Positions 12,694 to 22,900 of a stretch of 64,000 nucleotides of DNA are shown here, piece by piece. The stretch spans positions 1,612,001 to 1,676,000 of the forward strand of contig OZ218956.1 in the NCBI GenBank assembly GCA_965112735.1, read 5' to 3'. The first letter of the stretch is position 1; the number at the start of each line of letters is the position of its first letter. The notes under the pieces were generated by a model. The model worked only from the letters and a program-made list of their open reading frames with translations, was not told where the DNA came from and ran no database searches. The position numbers were made by a program, and so were the translations under genes. Origin of the DNA: Phaeosaccion multiseriatum. Its lineage: Eukaryota; Ochrophyta, other classes.

Positions 12694-14137
12694 GCAAGGC
12701 AGCAGAGGGGGGGAAAGAGAGCGAGGCACGGACATTAAACACACCTCCAACGGACGAAGAGCATGCCACCGGAACAACCCCGCCGCCGCGTTCACCCACG
12801 CCGGCGAAGAAACCCTCGCCCCAGAGGGGGCAGCAGCAGACGCCACTTGAGGCTCCCCCGCCCCCTGCGCTGTGGCAAAACAGCGAAATGCAGGATGGAC
12901 CACGTGTAAACGAGGCTCATCCACGCGGCCCTGGGCCTCCCATCCACTGCCATCTCCCTCCTGTTGGGCGTCTCTCACTCGGCGGGCGGTGGAGGGGGTG
13001 ACGAGCTTGGACCCGTCGGGGAGCTCCACCTCTCCGTCCTGGGCAGTAGATGGATGGCAGTGGATGGGAGGCCCAGAGGGGCAGTGGATGCATGGCAGTG
13101 GATGGGTGGGGTAGTGGATGGGGGCCAGCAGGGGGCGGGGTGGGTGGGGAGGTGGTGGGGGGAAGAAACGGAGAGGAGTGGAGAAGCGGAGAGGAGAAGC
13201 GGAGAGGATTTGTTTCCAGAAAGTGTGGCATTAAGGGACACCACCGAGCGTAGACGAGAGCAGAGTGAGTACGAGAAAGGCGAGGAGAGGAGAGTAGAGC
13301 CGAGCAGGGCGAACCACTCACACAAGCAGCACACGCACCCACGCACCTGGAGGAGGCGAGCCAGCGTTGCAGAGGCGTCAGGAGAGAGCCTGTCGAAACC
13401 GTCCAAGATACACCAGTGCCCAGCAATCGCCGACCTGACAGACGAGGACGATGAGGAGGAGGAGGAGGAGGAGGAGGAGGAGGAGGAGGGGAGGGGAGGG
13501 GAGGGGGGACCTCAAAAGTGAAGGAATAACACACACACAAACAAAAAAAACCACGCCAGCCCCCGTCGCCGTACGTATGAACGGCGATGATTCATTCCTC
13601 GTATTGACTCATACGCACACGCACCCAGACACCCACCCACCCGAAAACGCACTCACTTTGTGAGGGGCGTCATCTCCCACGCGGTACTTCCCCCCCGGGA
13701 GGTGCGGCGCATGAGTAAGTCTCTGGCGAGAAGGTCCTTGAAGCACACAAAGGTAGAGCAGGGGGGAGAGCCCACAAGAGAGCACAAGTGATGTAGGAGG
13801 GCGGTCTGTGGAGGGAGGGAGAGAGAGGAGGGACAGCAGGGAGCGAGGGAGCGAGGGAGGGAGGGAGGGAGAGGAGGGAGGGCAGGGAGCGAGGGAGCGA
13901 GGGAGGGAGGGAGAGGAGGGAGGGCAGGGAGCGAGGGAGCGAGGGAGGGAGGGAGGGAGGGAGAGGAGGGAGGGCAGGGAGCGAGGGAGCGAGGGAGCGA
14001 GGGAGGGAGGGAGGGAGGGAGGGAGGGAGGGAGGGAGGGAGGGAGGGAGGGAGGGAGAGAGGGAAGGAGGATATGGGAAAGGTTTAGGTTTTGGTATTCG
14101 GCCCTAAGGGGGTGGACAGGGGAGGGAGGCAGGGAAG

Positions 14138-14188
<51 letters not shown>

Positions 14189-14600
14189 ATGTGTGTGTGG
14201 GCGGGGGTAGTGGGCAGTGGAGTGCCCAGAGACTGACTAGCCCGATCTCTCATCGCCGTAATTTCCCACCGAAGCAAGTACACCTTACCTTCCCTCCTCC
14301 CTTGGGCCCCACCAGCCCAATGTGGTGGGGCGGCGCTGGGAGCATGCCCGCAGTCCTGAGCAGGGCCGTGATGAGCTCTCGGTGCATCACAAGCTCTTGG
14401 AAGGGCCATATGTTGCCGCCATCTGTCAAATTGCTGCTGCCCATACGACTGCTGCTACTGATGCTACTGCTGGTGGTACTGGTGGTGGTGGTGGTGGTGG
14501 TGCCCGTGGTGGGGGAGGGGGTGGGGGTGGGAGAGGTCGAGGCAGTCGAAGTTGGGCTCTGCTGTTGCCGTTCCTGCTCCTGTATCAACAACTGTTGATG

Positions 14601-14639
<39 letters not shown>

Positions 14640-17600
14640 GACGATGGGGATGTCCACAGCGACGGCGTGCTCCCCTTCGCCAAAGTGCACTGTTGCAGTC
14701 GCCACAGCAGCTGGTGATAAAACTCCCTCAGATGGTGTCGACAACAACGCTTCGCCACGTGCCTCGCCCCCCCCTTGGCTCTGCACCTCCACCCTCTGCA
14801 GCAGGTACTCACCTCTCCTCGTATTGGGTTGTGTTGCTGCTGTATCACCAACTGCTGATGGTCCTCCCTCCACCTCGCGGAGGAGCTTCTCAACGTCCTG
14901 CGAAGTGCCGCTGCCGCCTCCTTTGCCCGACGCATCGCTGCAAGGACATGGGAGGGGGAGCGGGAGAGGGGCTGAGGAAGGGGAGGGGGGCGTGCGAGGG
15001 AGGAAGGGAGGGACACACACACACGTACATGCACACACACGCACACACACACACATACACGCACCTGGCGACGCTCTGGAGGGGTGGATACACACCTCTC
15101 AGGGCCTCCCTCAGGGACATGTGAGGGAAAGCCTCCAGCACCCGAGCCACTCCTCCCAGCGCCCACTGCCCCTGTCCGTCCGGCGCCGCCATTTGTGAGA
15201 GTTGTACCATGTGGGAGAGGCGGGGGACGTCCACCCCGGGGGCGGCGTACTTAAGAGCCTGGAGCAGGTCCCCGGGGGGCAGGCTGCGGCAGATCCTCGC
15301 TTGGAATCGGCTGCGCAGAGGGGGGTCCAGGGGCATTCCTGCGAGGGGGTGGGAGGGGGAGGCGGGGAGGGAGGAGTATACAGCAACAGCAAAAGAAGTT
15401 GGGGCACCCAATTGAGTGAAACAGCACCAGGACACCCTCTCCCTCCCCCCTCCTCTCCCTCCCCCACTGCCTCATCACTCCCTATCTCGCTGTCTCTCGC
15501 ACCTTCGTACGGCGGAACGGGCGAGCCCAGAGCTATAACTGTGAAGTCCGGGTCGACGCGAACCATTCCCTGCGGGTTGGTTGGGCGAATAGTCCAAAGG
15601 TAGGAAGAAGGAAAGAAGACGCAAAGCAGGTCAATGGACCGTCGGTCAGGATGCAAGCATGCAAGCCGCCAAATCAGCCAAATGGAGGCAAAACAACAAC
15701 TGCAGTCGTAGTACAGTCCGTACACGCACGCACGCACGTACGCACCCGCACATGCACTTACGTACCCTGTCCGTAAGGGCCTGTATGGCGTCTGCCCTGG
15801 AGAGCGTCCCCTCCACTGCCACCCCCTCCTGTGGCCCCTCCTGCCGTAGGGCGTCGAAGGTGGAGGCCTGCAGCAGGAAGCGCCCGTCATCCAACTGGCC
15901 ATCATCCAAGTCAGAATTGGCACGCACAGGTAGGTAGGCAGGCAGGCAGGCGGGTAGGCAGGCAGGCAGGCGGGCAGGCAGGCAAGCAGGCAAACAGGCA
16001 CGCAGGCAAGCAGGCAAGCAGGCAAGCAGGCAAGCAGGCAAGCAGGCAAGCAGGCAAGCAAATTAGTTTGGGCAGCAATGCTATGGCAAACAATACATTC
16101 ACCATTGGCGGCGTCTGAGCTGTGGCAACTGAGGACAAATGAGGTTGAGGCTGATGATTGCGCGTGGGGGGGGGGGGGGGACAATAGTGACAATAGATGA
16201 GGCCCTGGCTTGCCCGAAAGAGTGCTGGGAAGGCCCAGCGAGGGGTAGAGAGAGAAAGAGGATGTGTAACGGGTGTGTGTGTGAGAGACAGAGAGAGAGA
16301 GAGTCGGTGTTGGGGTGGGAACTGAGTGGAGAACAATAAAGATCCCTCCCGGTGGTGGGGCTTTCGCACTCTGCCAAAGGATTTGCACTTGCCTGCATCT
16401 CTCGGTTTTGGAGAAGGTTGTTCAGAGTTGGGAGCACATTCCTTTCAGCCTGAGGCAGCGGTGCAGGGAGAGGCAGAGGCAGAGGCAGATACAGGGAGAG
16501 AGGCGGCGGAAGGGTTGGGAGGGGGAGGCTTTGGTAGTCAGAGTAGGTCCAGATCGGGTCAGGTTCTCAAGGCCAGGATTCGCCAGGATTAGGGTCAGGG
16601 TCAGGGCCAGGATATCTCGGTCCCTCGAGGGCATGCGCCAGGGGCTCAACGAAAGATGGAGCTGCCACGTGTCATCCTCCCTTTCCCCTCTCCATCCAAG
16701 ACCAACCGAAAGGCAAAGTACGAAGGCTCCACTCACGACTGGCTCACCTTTTCCAGATACTCCAACACTAGCACTCGGCCGTTGATCGCCGCTCGCACAG
16801 GAGCCTGCAGGAGGGAGACAGAGAGGGAGACCCTGTAAGTAGCAGACATATTTCTCCTACGTTCCAGTCTCTACATATTTTGTACAAGAGAGAGGGACGG
16901 CACACGACGCAAACACACAAACACACACACACACACACACACACACCCACGAGAGGTGCAGCTCGTACCTCAGTCGGGTGAGGGTGGGGGATAACTACGC
17001 ACGCACACACACACATACGCACCCTCGCACCCACCACCCACCTGGTCTGTGAAGGTGCTACATCCGTTCGTGACCTCCCTCCTCTGTTTGAGATCGGCCT
17101 CTGTGGTGTCGCCGCTCAGAGACAAGTATTCCACTTCCCGTCCCAGCAGCTCGCAGAACATGAGGCTCAGCCACCTGCGCAGGTGGTGCACCCGTAGAGT
17201 ATCAGGGGTGAGGGTGGAGGGAGGGGTGCGTTAGGAGCGGACCCCAACCTACCCGAGAAGACTCTACTCAGTACCTTCGCTGCGGGCCTGGTGCTCCAAG
17301 TAAGCACATGTCCTGACCGAGGGCGGCCTTCTGCATCATCCATTGCAAGTGCCGTAGAGTGTCAGTAGGCAGCACATCAAGGTCTGGGGGAAGATATCCA
17401 GATGGCACGAGAGCTGGGTGTCCGTCGGTCCTCGCCTTGAGCTGCGGAAGCAGCAGCAAGTACAGCGGACGGTGCCACGAGGAGGACGAAAGTGCGGGGG
17501 GAGCAAGGGTGATATACAAGTGGAGGTTGCAACATGTTATTGAGAAGCAGCACGTAAACCTGCCGAAAGACAGTCCCTTCCTCCCTTTCTCATCTTCTCC

Positions 17601-17823
17601 CTCTCCTCTCTCTATCTGTCACCTGGACACCTCCGATGGATACAACCCGCGCCCGCCCCCGTCCTGGAGCTCCTTCTCGCCCCCCCTGAGGAGAGGAAGT
17701 CCCTCTCCCATCCCTGGCGCCGCCGCCACTGCTACAGCGAAGAATATTTCGGAAGGAGCCCCTTCGGAGACGAAGGGAGGGCTTCCCAACCCTACGGCGT
17801 GACGCGGCAATGAGACCAAGCAT
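2711..17823 (-). CDS. VWA8: VWA8, mitochondrial AAA+ ATPase with C-terminal von Willebrand A domain
   Basis: Exons: 17623-17823, 17275-17441, 17042-17174, 16748-16804, 16393-16449, 15766-15894, 15503-15569, 15065-15338, 14289-14937, 13657-13805, 13347-13434, 12745-13038, 12393-12531, 12137-12280, 11760-11957, 10939-11090, 10396-10522, 9764-9852, 9333-9605, 8882-9005, 8429-8544, 8030-8144, 7638-7714, 6890-7363, 6236-6589, 4205-5929, 2711-3769. All phases close (2476 aa; animal VWA8 is about 1900). The N-terminus is arginine-rich and mitochondrial-like. Three AAA-type modules follow: an atypical first P-loop [10 protein letters not shown] (also atypical in animal VWA8), GPKGGGKT, and GNQGVGKN with Walker [13 protein letters not shown]. 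The VWA domain carries MIDAS DVSGS. Other diagnostic strings are [34 protein letters not shown] and [10 protein letters not shown]. Extra length comes from Q-, G-, S- and T-rich insertions. Intron 5 uses a GC donor. VWA8 is reported as a matrix-side mitochondrial ATPase of unclear substrate. Confidence 0.95.
3950..4200. repeat. Degenerate (CTGACAC) / (CTCACAC) minisatellite in the last VWA8 intron
   Basis: The intron between exons 26 and 27 carries many tandem but diverged 7-8 nt units of the form CACCTGACAC and CCTCACACCT. No coding potential is apparent. Confidence 0.75.
6161..6206. repeat. (CA)n microsatellite
   Basis: Nearly pure CA dinucleotides in the VWA8 intron between exons 25 and 26, just beyond the donor of exon 25. 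Confidence 0.9.
6722..6890. repeat. CCATCCACTGCCATCC element cluster and (CCCA)n
   Basis: Three tandem-spaced copies of a motif close to CTACTCCATCTACTGCCATC sit in VWA8 intron 24, followed by (CCCA)n running up to the donor of exon 24. Further copies occur elsewhere in the window, including in exons 12 and 24. Confidence 0.7.
8157..8206. repeat. 12-bp tandem repeat
   Basis: About four copies of GGCATATGGGCA lie in VWA8 intron 21, immediately upstream (minus sense) of the acceptor of exon 22. Confidence 0.85.
8313..8384. repeat. (TCC)n microsatellite
   Basis: Pure trinucleotide tract in the VWA8 intron between exons 21 and 22, downstream (minus sense) of the donor of exon 21. On the sense strand it reads GGA. 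Confidence 0.95.
8666..8818. repeat. (CATA)n microsatellite
   Basis: Tetranucleotide tract with a few CGTA, CCTA and AAAA interruptions in the VWA8 intron between exons 20 and 21. Confidence 0.95.
9096..9332. repeat. (CA)n microsatellite abutting a VWA8 donor site
   Basis: Long CA-rich tract, purest at 9264-9318. On the sense (minus) strand it reads GT/TG and starts directly at the donor GTGTGT of exon 19, which ends at 9333. Confidence 0.95.
9868..10197. repeat. (GGGA)n microsatellite
   Basis: GGGA units with AAGG and TAGG variants. On the sense strand of VWA8 this is (TCCC)n and forms the polypyrimidine stretch ahead of the acceptor of exon 18 (9852). Confidence 0.95.
11105..11586. repeat. 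(GTGG)n / GGGTGGTT minisatellite
   Basis: About 480 bp of GGTGGGTGGTTG-type units with GGATGGAT interruptions, in the VWA8 intron between exons 15 and 16. The sense strand reads CCACCCAACC, so it is pyrimidine-rich upstream of the exon 16 acceptor. Confidence 0.95.
12598..12692. repeat. (CAG)n, poly-A and (CAA)n compound microsatellite
   Basis: About nine CAG units, an A run, then about fourteen CAA units, in the VWA8 intron between exons 12 and 13. Confidence 0.95.
13808..14066. repeat. (GGGA)n with GCGA variants
   Basis: The tract begins directly at the acceptor of VWA8 exon 10 (13805). On the sense strand it is a 260-nt CCCT/CTCG polypyrimidine region. A higher-order unit of about 60 bp (GAGGGCAGGGAGCGAGGGAG and flanks) repeats four times in its first half. 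Confidence 0.95.
14138..14198. repeat. (TG)n microsatellite
   Basis: Dinucleotide tract in the VWA8 intron between exons 9 and 10. Confidence 0.95.
15930..16062. repeat. (AGGC)n / (AAGC)n microsatellite
   Basis: Alternating GGCAGGCAAGCA units in VWA8 intron 5, the intron with the GC donor. It lies about 35 nt upstream (sense) of the exon 6 acceptor at 15895. Confidence 0.9.
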
Positions 17824-18198
17824 GGTCCTCCTCCTATTCTGTCCGACGACAAATCATCTCACCATTATGAGAGGGACTGGGAGAGAAAGGGAGGAGTAGA
17901 AAGGGACGAAAGAAGAGAGGGAAAATCATCAACATCTGTGACTTTCGTTGACAAGCGAAAAATTACCAACTGGCCCACCCCCGAATACCCACCCCCCCCT
18001 CTTCGACCTCTTTCTCTATAGATACAAAGCTTCCCCTCTTTCCAGATATGCTCTCGAAGACGTCGCTCTCTCCAAGTCCCTTCCTTCTTCTCCGATCCTT
18101 CTCCTCCGCTTTGGATGCTTAGCTGTAGTACTTTTGTGGCCTGCCTCATCGGCCTCCCCACCTATTTCTCCTTGTCTGTGTCTTGCGTCAGTAGAAAG
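17824..18198. promoter_or_regulatory. Probable shared promoter of VWA8 and the GNAT gene
   Basis: Only 375 bp separate the VWA8 start (17823, minus) from the preferred GNAT start (18199, plus). A CTATAGATAC stretch near 18016 could act as a TATA-like element for the plus strand. No factor site is clear. Confidence 0.45.
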
Positions 18199-19422
18199 AT
18201 GGGCAAGGGCACATCGTTGCCATCTCCCAAGCCTCTGCAGCCTCTGCTCCGGGACTACTGTCACGCGACTGACTTCGCCTCTATCGTGGACATCTGTAAG
18301 GACGTTTACGGAGGCAGTGACTATCTACCTCATGCGGCAAAGGACCTCAGCGAGAGAGAGGACGGAGTGTTCCTGGCATTTGAGAGAAAGCCGGATTCCA
18401 CCACCACTGGCTCTTCGCCCCCTCTCTCAGGGTCGCCCCACTCTAAGGACGACGGGGGAGATGATGGCGTCGTCGTAGACTGTGTCGGCAACCTCAGGTG
18501 CTTAGGGGCGCGGCGCAGCTTTATAGAGGCCATTCGGACTCGGGAGAGCAAGAGGGGGCGAGGGCTGGCTACACAAATGACTGCAGCCCTGGTGCAAGCG
18601 TCGGCCGACAGGGGTGACGACATGGTTATCTCAGTGACTGTTGAGGAAAATGTGGGCATGCAGACGATTTTCCAGCGTGTGGGTATGGGCAGAGCCGGAG
18701 AGCTGTATGGGCCGAACTTTGAGCTTCTCAAGAGTATATACGGGGTAGACAGCAGAACGGAGGGGGGTGAGGGGGGCCAAGACGACACCTCGTCAGAGTC
18801 GATGCTGCAGGCCGTGGGCATTGAGCGGCTTGATCAACAAGAGGAAGCAGAAACCTTGTCCCAGAATTTCCGGAGACTCGATCACATAGGGCAAGTGCAG
18901 AGGGTAGCGAACAAGCTCGGGGCTGTCTCTATACCGAGACAACAACCCCCCACTGGCGACAGGAGCGGCAGTAGCTGCGGCGACCGGGGGGAGGAGGAGG
19001 AGGAGGAGGAGGAGGAGGAGGAGTTGGTGGTACTCGTGCCTGCCTTCTACTCGGTGCTCTCAGAGGAGAAGCTGCAGAGAGCTGCACAAGAGGGGCAGTG
19101 TCACTCACTGGAGTTAAGCAGCGACAAAACCAAAGACCGCACCGCAGGAGGGGGGGAGGAGGAGGGGCACCACGAAGCTCTGATCGTGTTCACTCACGAA
19201 GAGCTCATCCTCTCTCTGCGCTCCAACGTGGTGTGCAGCATCATGGCGTCCTCTTCGCTGGCCCTGCAAGCAGCCCTGCTGAAGGCGTGCTCTCTGCACA
19301 AACGCTTCGTCTACGTCGTCGCCCCTTGTGGAGTGCCCAGCGACTGCCCGACTCTGCAGGCCTTGCCGACGGAGCCAAACCGACCCCTCGTCTACTACCG
19401 GCGGCACCCACCTTTGCTATGA
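18199..19422 (+). CDS. GNAT acetyltransferase, N-acetyltransferase 16 / histidine N-acetyltransferase-like
   Basis: A single uninterrupted exon of 407 codons. The GNAT fold begins around residue 18 (RDYCHATDFASIVDICKDVY), followed by GGSDYLPHAAKDL, a phrase typical of the NAT16/histidine N-acetyltransferase group. The acetyl-CoA loop is seen as RESKRGRGLATQM (R/QxxGxG/A type), and NVGMQTIFQRVGM matches the later helix. The C-terminal half has acidic low-complexity runs (poly-Glu near 18990-19024) and a second conserved-looking block (VLVPAFYSVLSEEKLQRAAQ). A start at 18115 is also open and would add a hydrophobic leader of 28 residues. I prefer MGKG at 18199 because the family alignment starts just after it. 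Expected role: transfer of acetyl from acetyl-CoA to a small amine or amino acid in the cytosol. It is the only intronless gene in the window. Confidence 0.8.
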   Translation: MGKGTSLPSPKPLQPLLRDYCHATDFASIVDICKDVYGGSDYLPHAAKDLSEREDGVFLAFERKPDSTTTGSSPPLSGSPHSKDDGGDDGVVVDCVGNLRCLGARRSFIEAIRTRESKRGRGLATQMTAALVQASADRGDDMVISVTVEENVGMQTIFQRVGMGRAGELYGPNFELLKSIYGVDSRTEGGEGGQDDTSSESMLQAVGIERLDQQEEAETLSQNFRRLDHIGQVQRVANKLGAVSIPRQQPPTGDRSGSSCGDRGEEEEEEEEEEELVVLVPAFYSVLSEEKLQRAAQEGQCHSLELSSDKTKDRTAGGGEEEGHHEALIVFTHEELILSLRSNVVCSIMASSSLALQAALLKACSLHKRFVYVVAPCGVPSDCPTLQALPTEPNRPLVYYRRHPPLL

Positions 19423-19869
<447 letters not shown>

Positions 19870-19902
19870 CTATTTTTTTTTGTAAGCCACAACTAACTAC
19901 AG

Positions 19903-19941
19903 GGACGGTTACAGAACCGGTACTGTTCGGACGGTTACAGA
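19903..19941 (+). promoter_or_regulatory. Paired GGACGGTTACAGA motifs upstream of copy 1
   Basis: The 13-mer GGACGGTTACAGA occurs at 19903 and 19929, about 90-125 bp upstream of the copy 1 start codon at 20029. CGGTTA resembles a Myb-type core. The unit 2 counterparts are at 34859, 34887 and (CCGGTTACA) 34902. Confidence 0.4.
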
Positions 19942-22900
19942 TCCAATAAAGAACCCGTTCACCCTCCTTCTTTTTCACTCTTGACTTGCTTGTCTTCCAG
20001 TTCCCAAACCACGCCCTTTGGTACATAAATGGTACTGAAGGGCCGGCCGGAAGCCAGCTCCAAAGATGCTTTGGGATGTGGAGCGTGGCGAGTTTTGTTG
20101 GGGGGGTCTCTATTGCTCCAGGCAGGCACGCAGTGGTGGCTTGCAGAGGCTTCCCCTGGGGATATAGTGTGTGCCACGGGGCTGGAGAACACATGCGTGC
20201 TGCACACTCCTTCTGGAGAGCTCCAATGCTGGGGGAGGTGAGGTGCTACCTTCCCGCTGTCTTTGTCCTCTGCAACAAGCAGCGAGACCTCAGCTCCGAA
20301 GTGCCAAATCAAGAGCAGAAGCAGAGGAGGGAGAGGAGGGAGAGGAGGGGGGGCAGGTGGTATCAAAATGCACCAAAACTTCTTCTCCGCTTCAAGGCTG
20401 CTGGCCAAGTTTCAACCTTTGCACAGCTTGCAACAGCCACAGCCACCTTGCCTCAAAAATACCTTCGCTCCCGTCTCGTTGCCGTTTTCGCTCTGTGCTT
20501 GTCCGCACAGTGACACCAGTGGTGCCCTGGGGCTCGGCAGCAGCGACCCGGGGGAAAACTTGGGGAATGATCCTCTCGAGATGGACGCCATTCTAGCCTT
20601 GTCGGTACGAACGCAACAAGCTCAAGACCGTGGTGTGTGTGGTCTTATCTGCTACAACTCTTGCTTGGCCTCCCTCCCCTCCTCTCCAGCGCCCCCTTCT
20701 AAAGACAGGGCGTAAGGGTAAAATTTTCTTGCTAACGACCCCCCTTCTTGTGCTCTCGCAACACATACCCCCCTTCCTGGACTGGCCCTGGACAGGATCC
20801 TATTGATCTTGGTGCGGGATTCAGCGCCCAAGCCGTCTCCGCTTCGGACAACGGCCAGTGTGCCGTAAGTGGAGTGAATGAGAAAGGAAACGCAGAAAGG
20901 CAGTGTAGCCAGGCACACTCGGTTCCTTTGGCGTGCAAACCTCATTCCAATTTCCTTGTGTCTTCTTGCTTGCTTTGCCACAGCTCGGGTCAGGAGGGTT
21001 GGTCAAGTGCTGGGGGGCGAACGGAAATGGGCAGCTGGGACAGGTGGGAGAGGAAAGGGAAAGGCAGTACCGGGTAAAAGGGAGGCCGTGCAGGCGGGGA
21101 TTGAGTGGAGGACTGGTATGGCTGGGGTGGCACTGGTACTGAGTGTATGGTGGTGCTTCTTGGTGCGTCGAGCTGCTTCTCACTCTGTTCCATCTCTCGT
21201 TGTTGCGACTGTAGGATGACTCCACTGAGCGAGGGACGGACGACTCGGAGATGGTACGCGCAAGGATGGAATCTGCGTCTTGTCCACAGCACTCAGTCTC
21301 CACACCTACTAGGTTTGCCTCATGTCTCTCCGCCCCTCTTTGCGTGCATTGCCTCTCTTATAAACACGTGCATTGCCGTGTCCTGCTGGGCGATGTCGAC
21401 AGGGCGACGGCTTGGCTGCAGGTAAGAAGGCGACCTTGTTCCTTGCACTTTTGGTTGCCACCCTTGGCATGAGAGAAGTCTTGCCAGGGAGGGATCGTGG
21501 CCCTCTTTTACGTTCTGACAATCCCTGGCTCACTATCACATGTTGTTGTTGCTAATGTAGCTGCCCCACTTCCTTTCCATCTGATCCTTGCTGCACGCTT
21601 ATTCGAACGAGCAGTGAATCTGGGTGAGACAGTGACGCAGATTAGCAGCCGACTGGATTCGGCCTGTGCTCTGCTGGCATCCGGCAACGTGAAATGGTAA
21701 GACCTGTCCCATTATGTTCCGCTTTTCCTCTCAGTGTGCTAGAGAAGAGCTGCTTGACTACTTGTATCCTCGCTGTCCACCTGGACTGTCAGCTTCTTGT
21801 TCGGCCTTTGCTTCTTGTTGCACCCTGGCGCCTCCTCCACTCACTTCTTGTCGTCGCACTGGTGCATGTCTTGGCCATGCGCAGCTGGGGCGACAACTCG
21901 AGCGGACAGGTGAGCGAGCACAGCAAGGAGTACAGTACATCGCACGCTGTCCGTCGGCCCCGACGAGAGCAGTAGTGGTGGCCGCGGGAGTCATGCGTCT
22001 CCCACTGACAGTTCCACACTAGGACTTGCACACAGTGACTGACACAAACATGTGCTTGCTGATACACAGGCCGGGCAGGGAAGCAGTAAGTCCTTTTTTG
22101 GAAAGAATAATGGCAACTCGATTGACGACGTATCGAACGTGGAACTCCCCACTGGAACGACCGCTACTTCGATCGATGCGGGCGGGGAGCATGTGTGCAC
22201 GGTGAGTACCTGTCTGTCGCCACCTCCCCGTGGCTAAAGGGAGGCCATCAATACGGCTTGCCCCCTGGGGGCATCGTATCGCTCTCCCTCCAGAGACTGG
22301 CTGAAGCTGAAAATGAGTCGCGCGCTCCCTTCTGCTGAGTTTCATCATCATCGCATCCTCTGTGATGTACGTATACGCTACCAATAGGTGCTGGACAACG
22401 GCAGCGTGGCTTGCTGGGGAGATAACACCTACGGACAGGTGAGAAGAAGGCCAGTCAGCCAAATCGAGCATCTCTCTCTCTGAATTGCACGCATGAAAGC
22501 TCTGTACTCACCAACCACGCCCTCCCTCTCGTCCACAACCCACAGCTGGGCACCGGTACCTCTGGGGGTACGGTTGGGAGAGAAGCTTCTGACATGGGGG
22601 ACAATGGAGGTACCGGTTGGGAGAGAAGCTTCTGACATGGGGGACAACTTAGAGGTGGTCGTCGGTACCGGCGCCGTCGCTACCGACATCGCCGTTGGTT
22701 ATAGCCACACATGCGCGGTAAGCTGAGCTTGTGGTTTACCTTGCGTGGGGAAGTGCTGCGAGGCGATTTTCACTCCTTTGAACGAGCCCGAGCCTCGCTC
22801 GCTGAGGATGCGGCGGAGTGAGCGCGCAGATTGTCTCGAGAGCAGGGCTTGTCAACCCTCCTCACTCTTCTTGCCCCCTTGACAATGCCTGCTCTCGGAA

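Noticed and set aside
18115-18198. Alternative upstream start for the GNAT protein
   Set aside because: It would add a hydrophobic leader not expected for this enzyme group. Conserved sequence begins shortly after the 18199 ATG. Not excluded.
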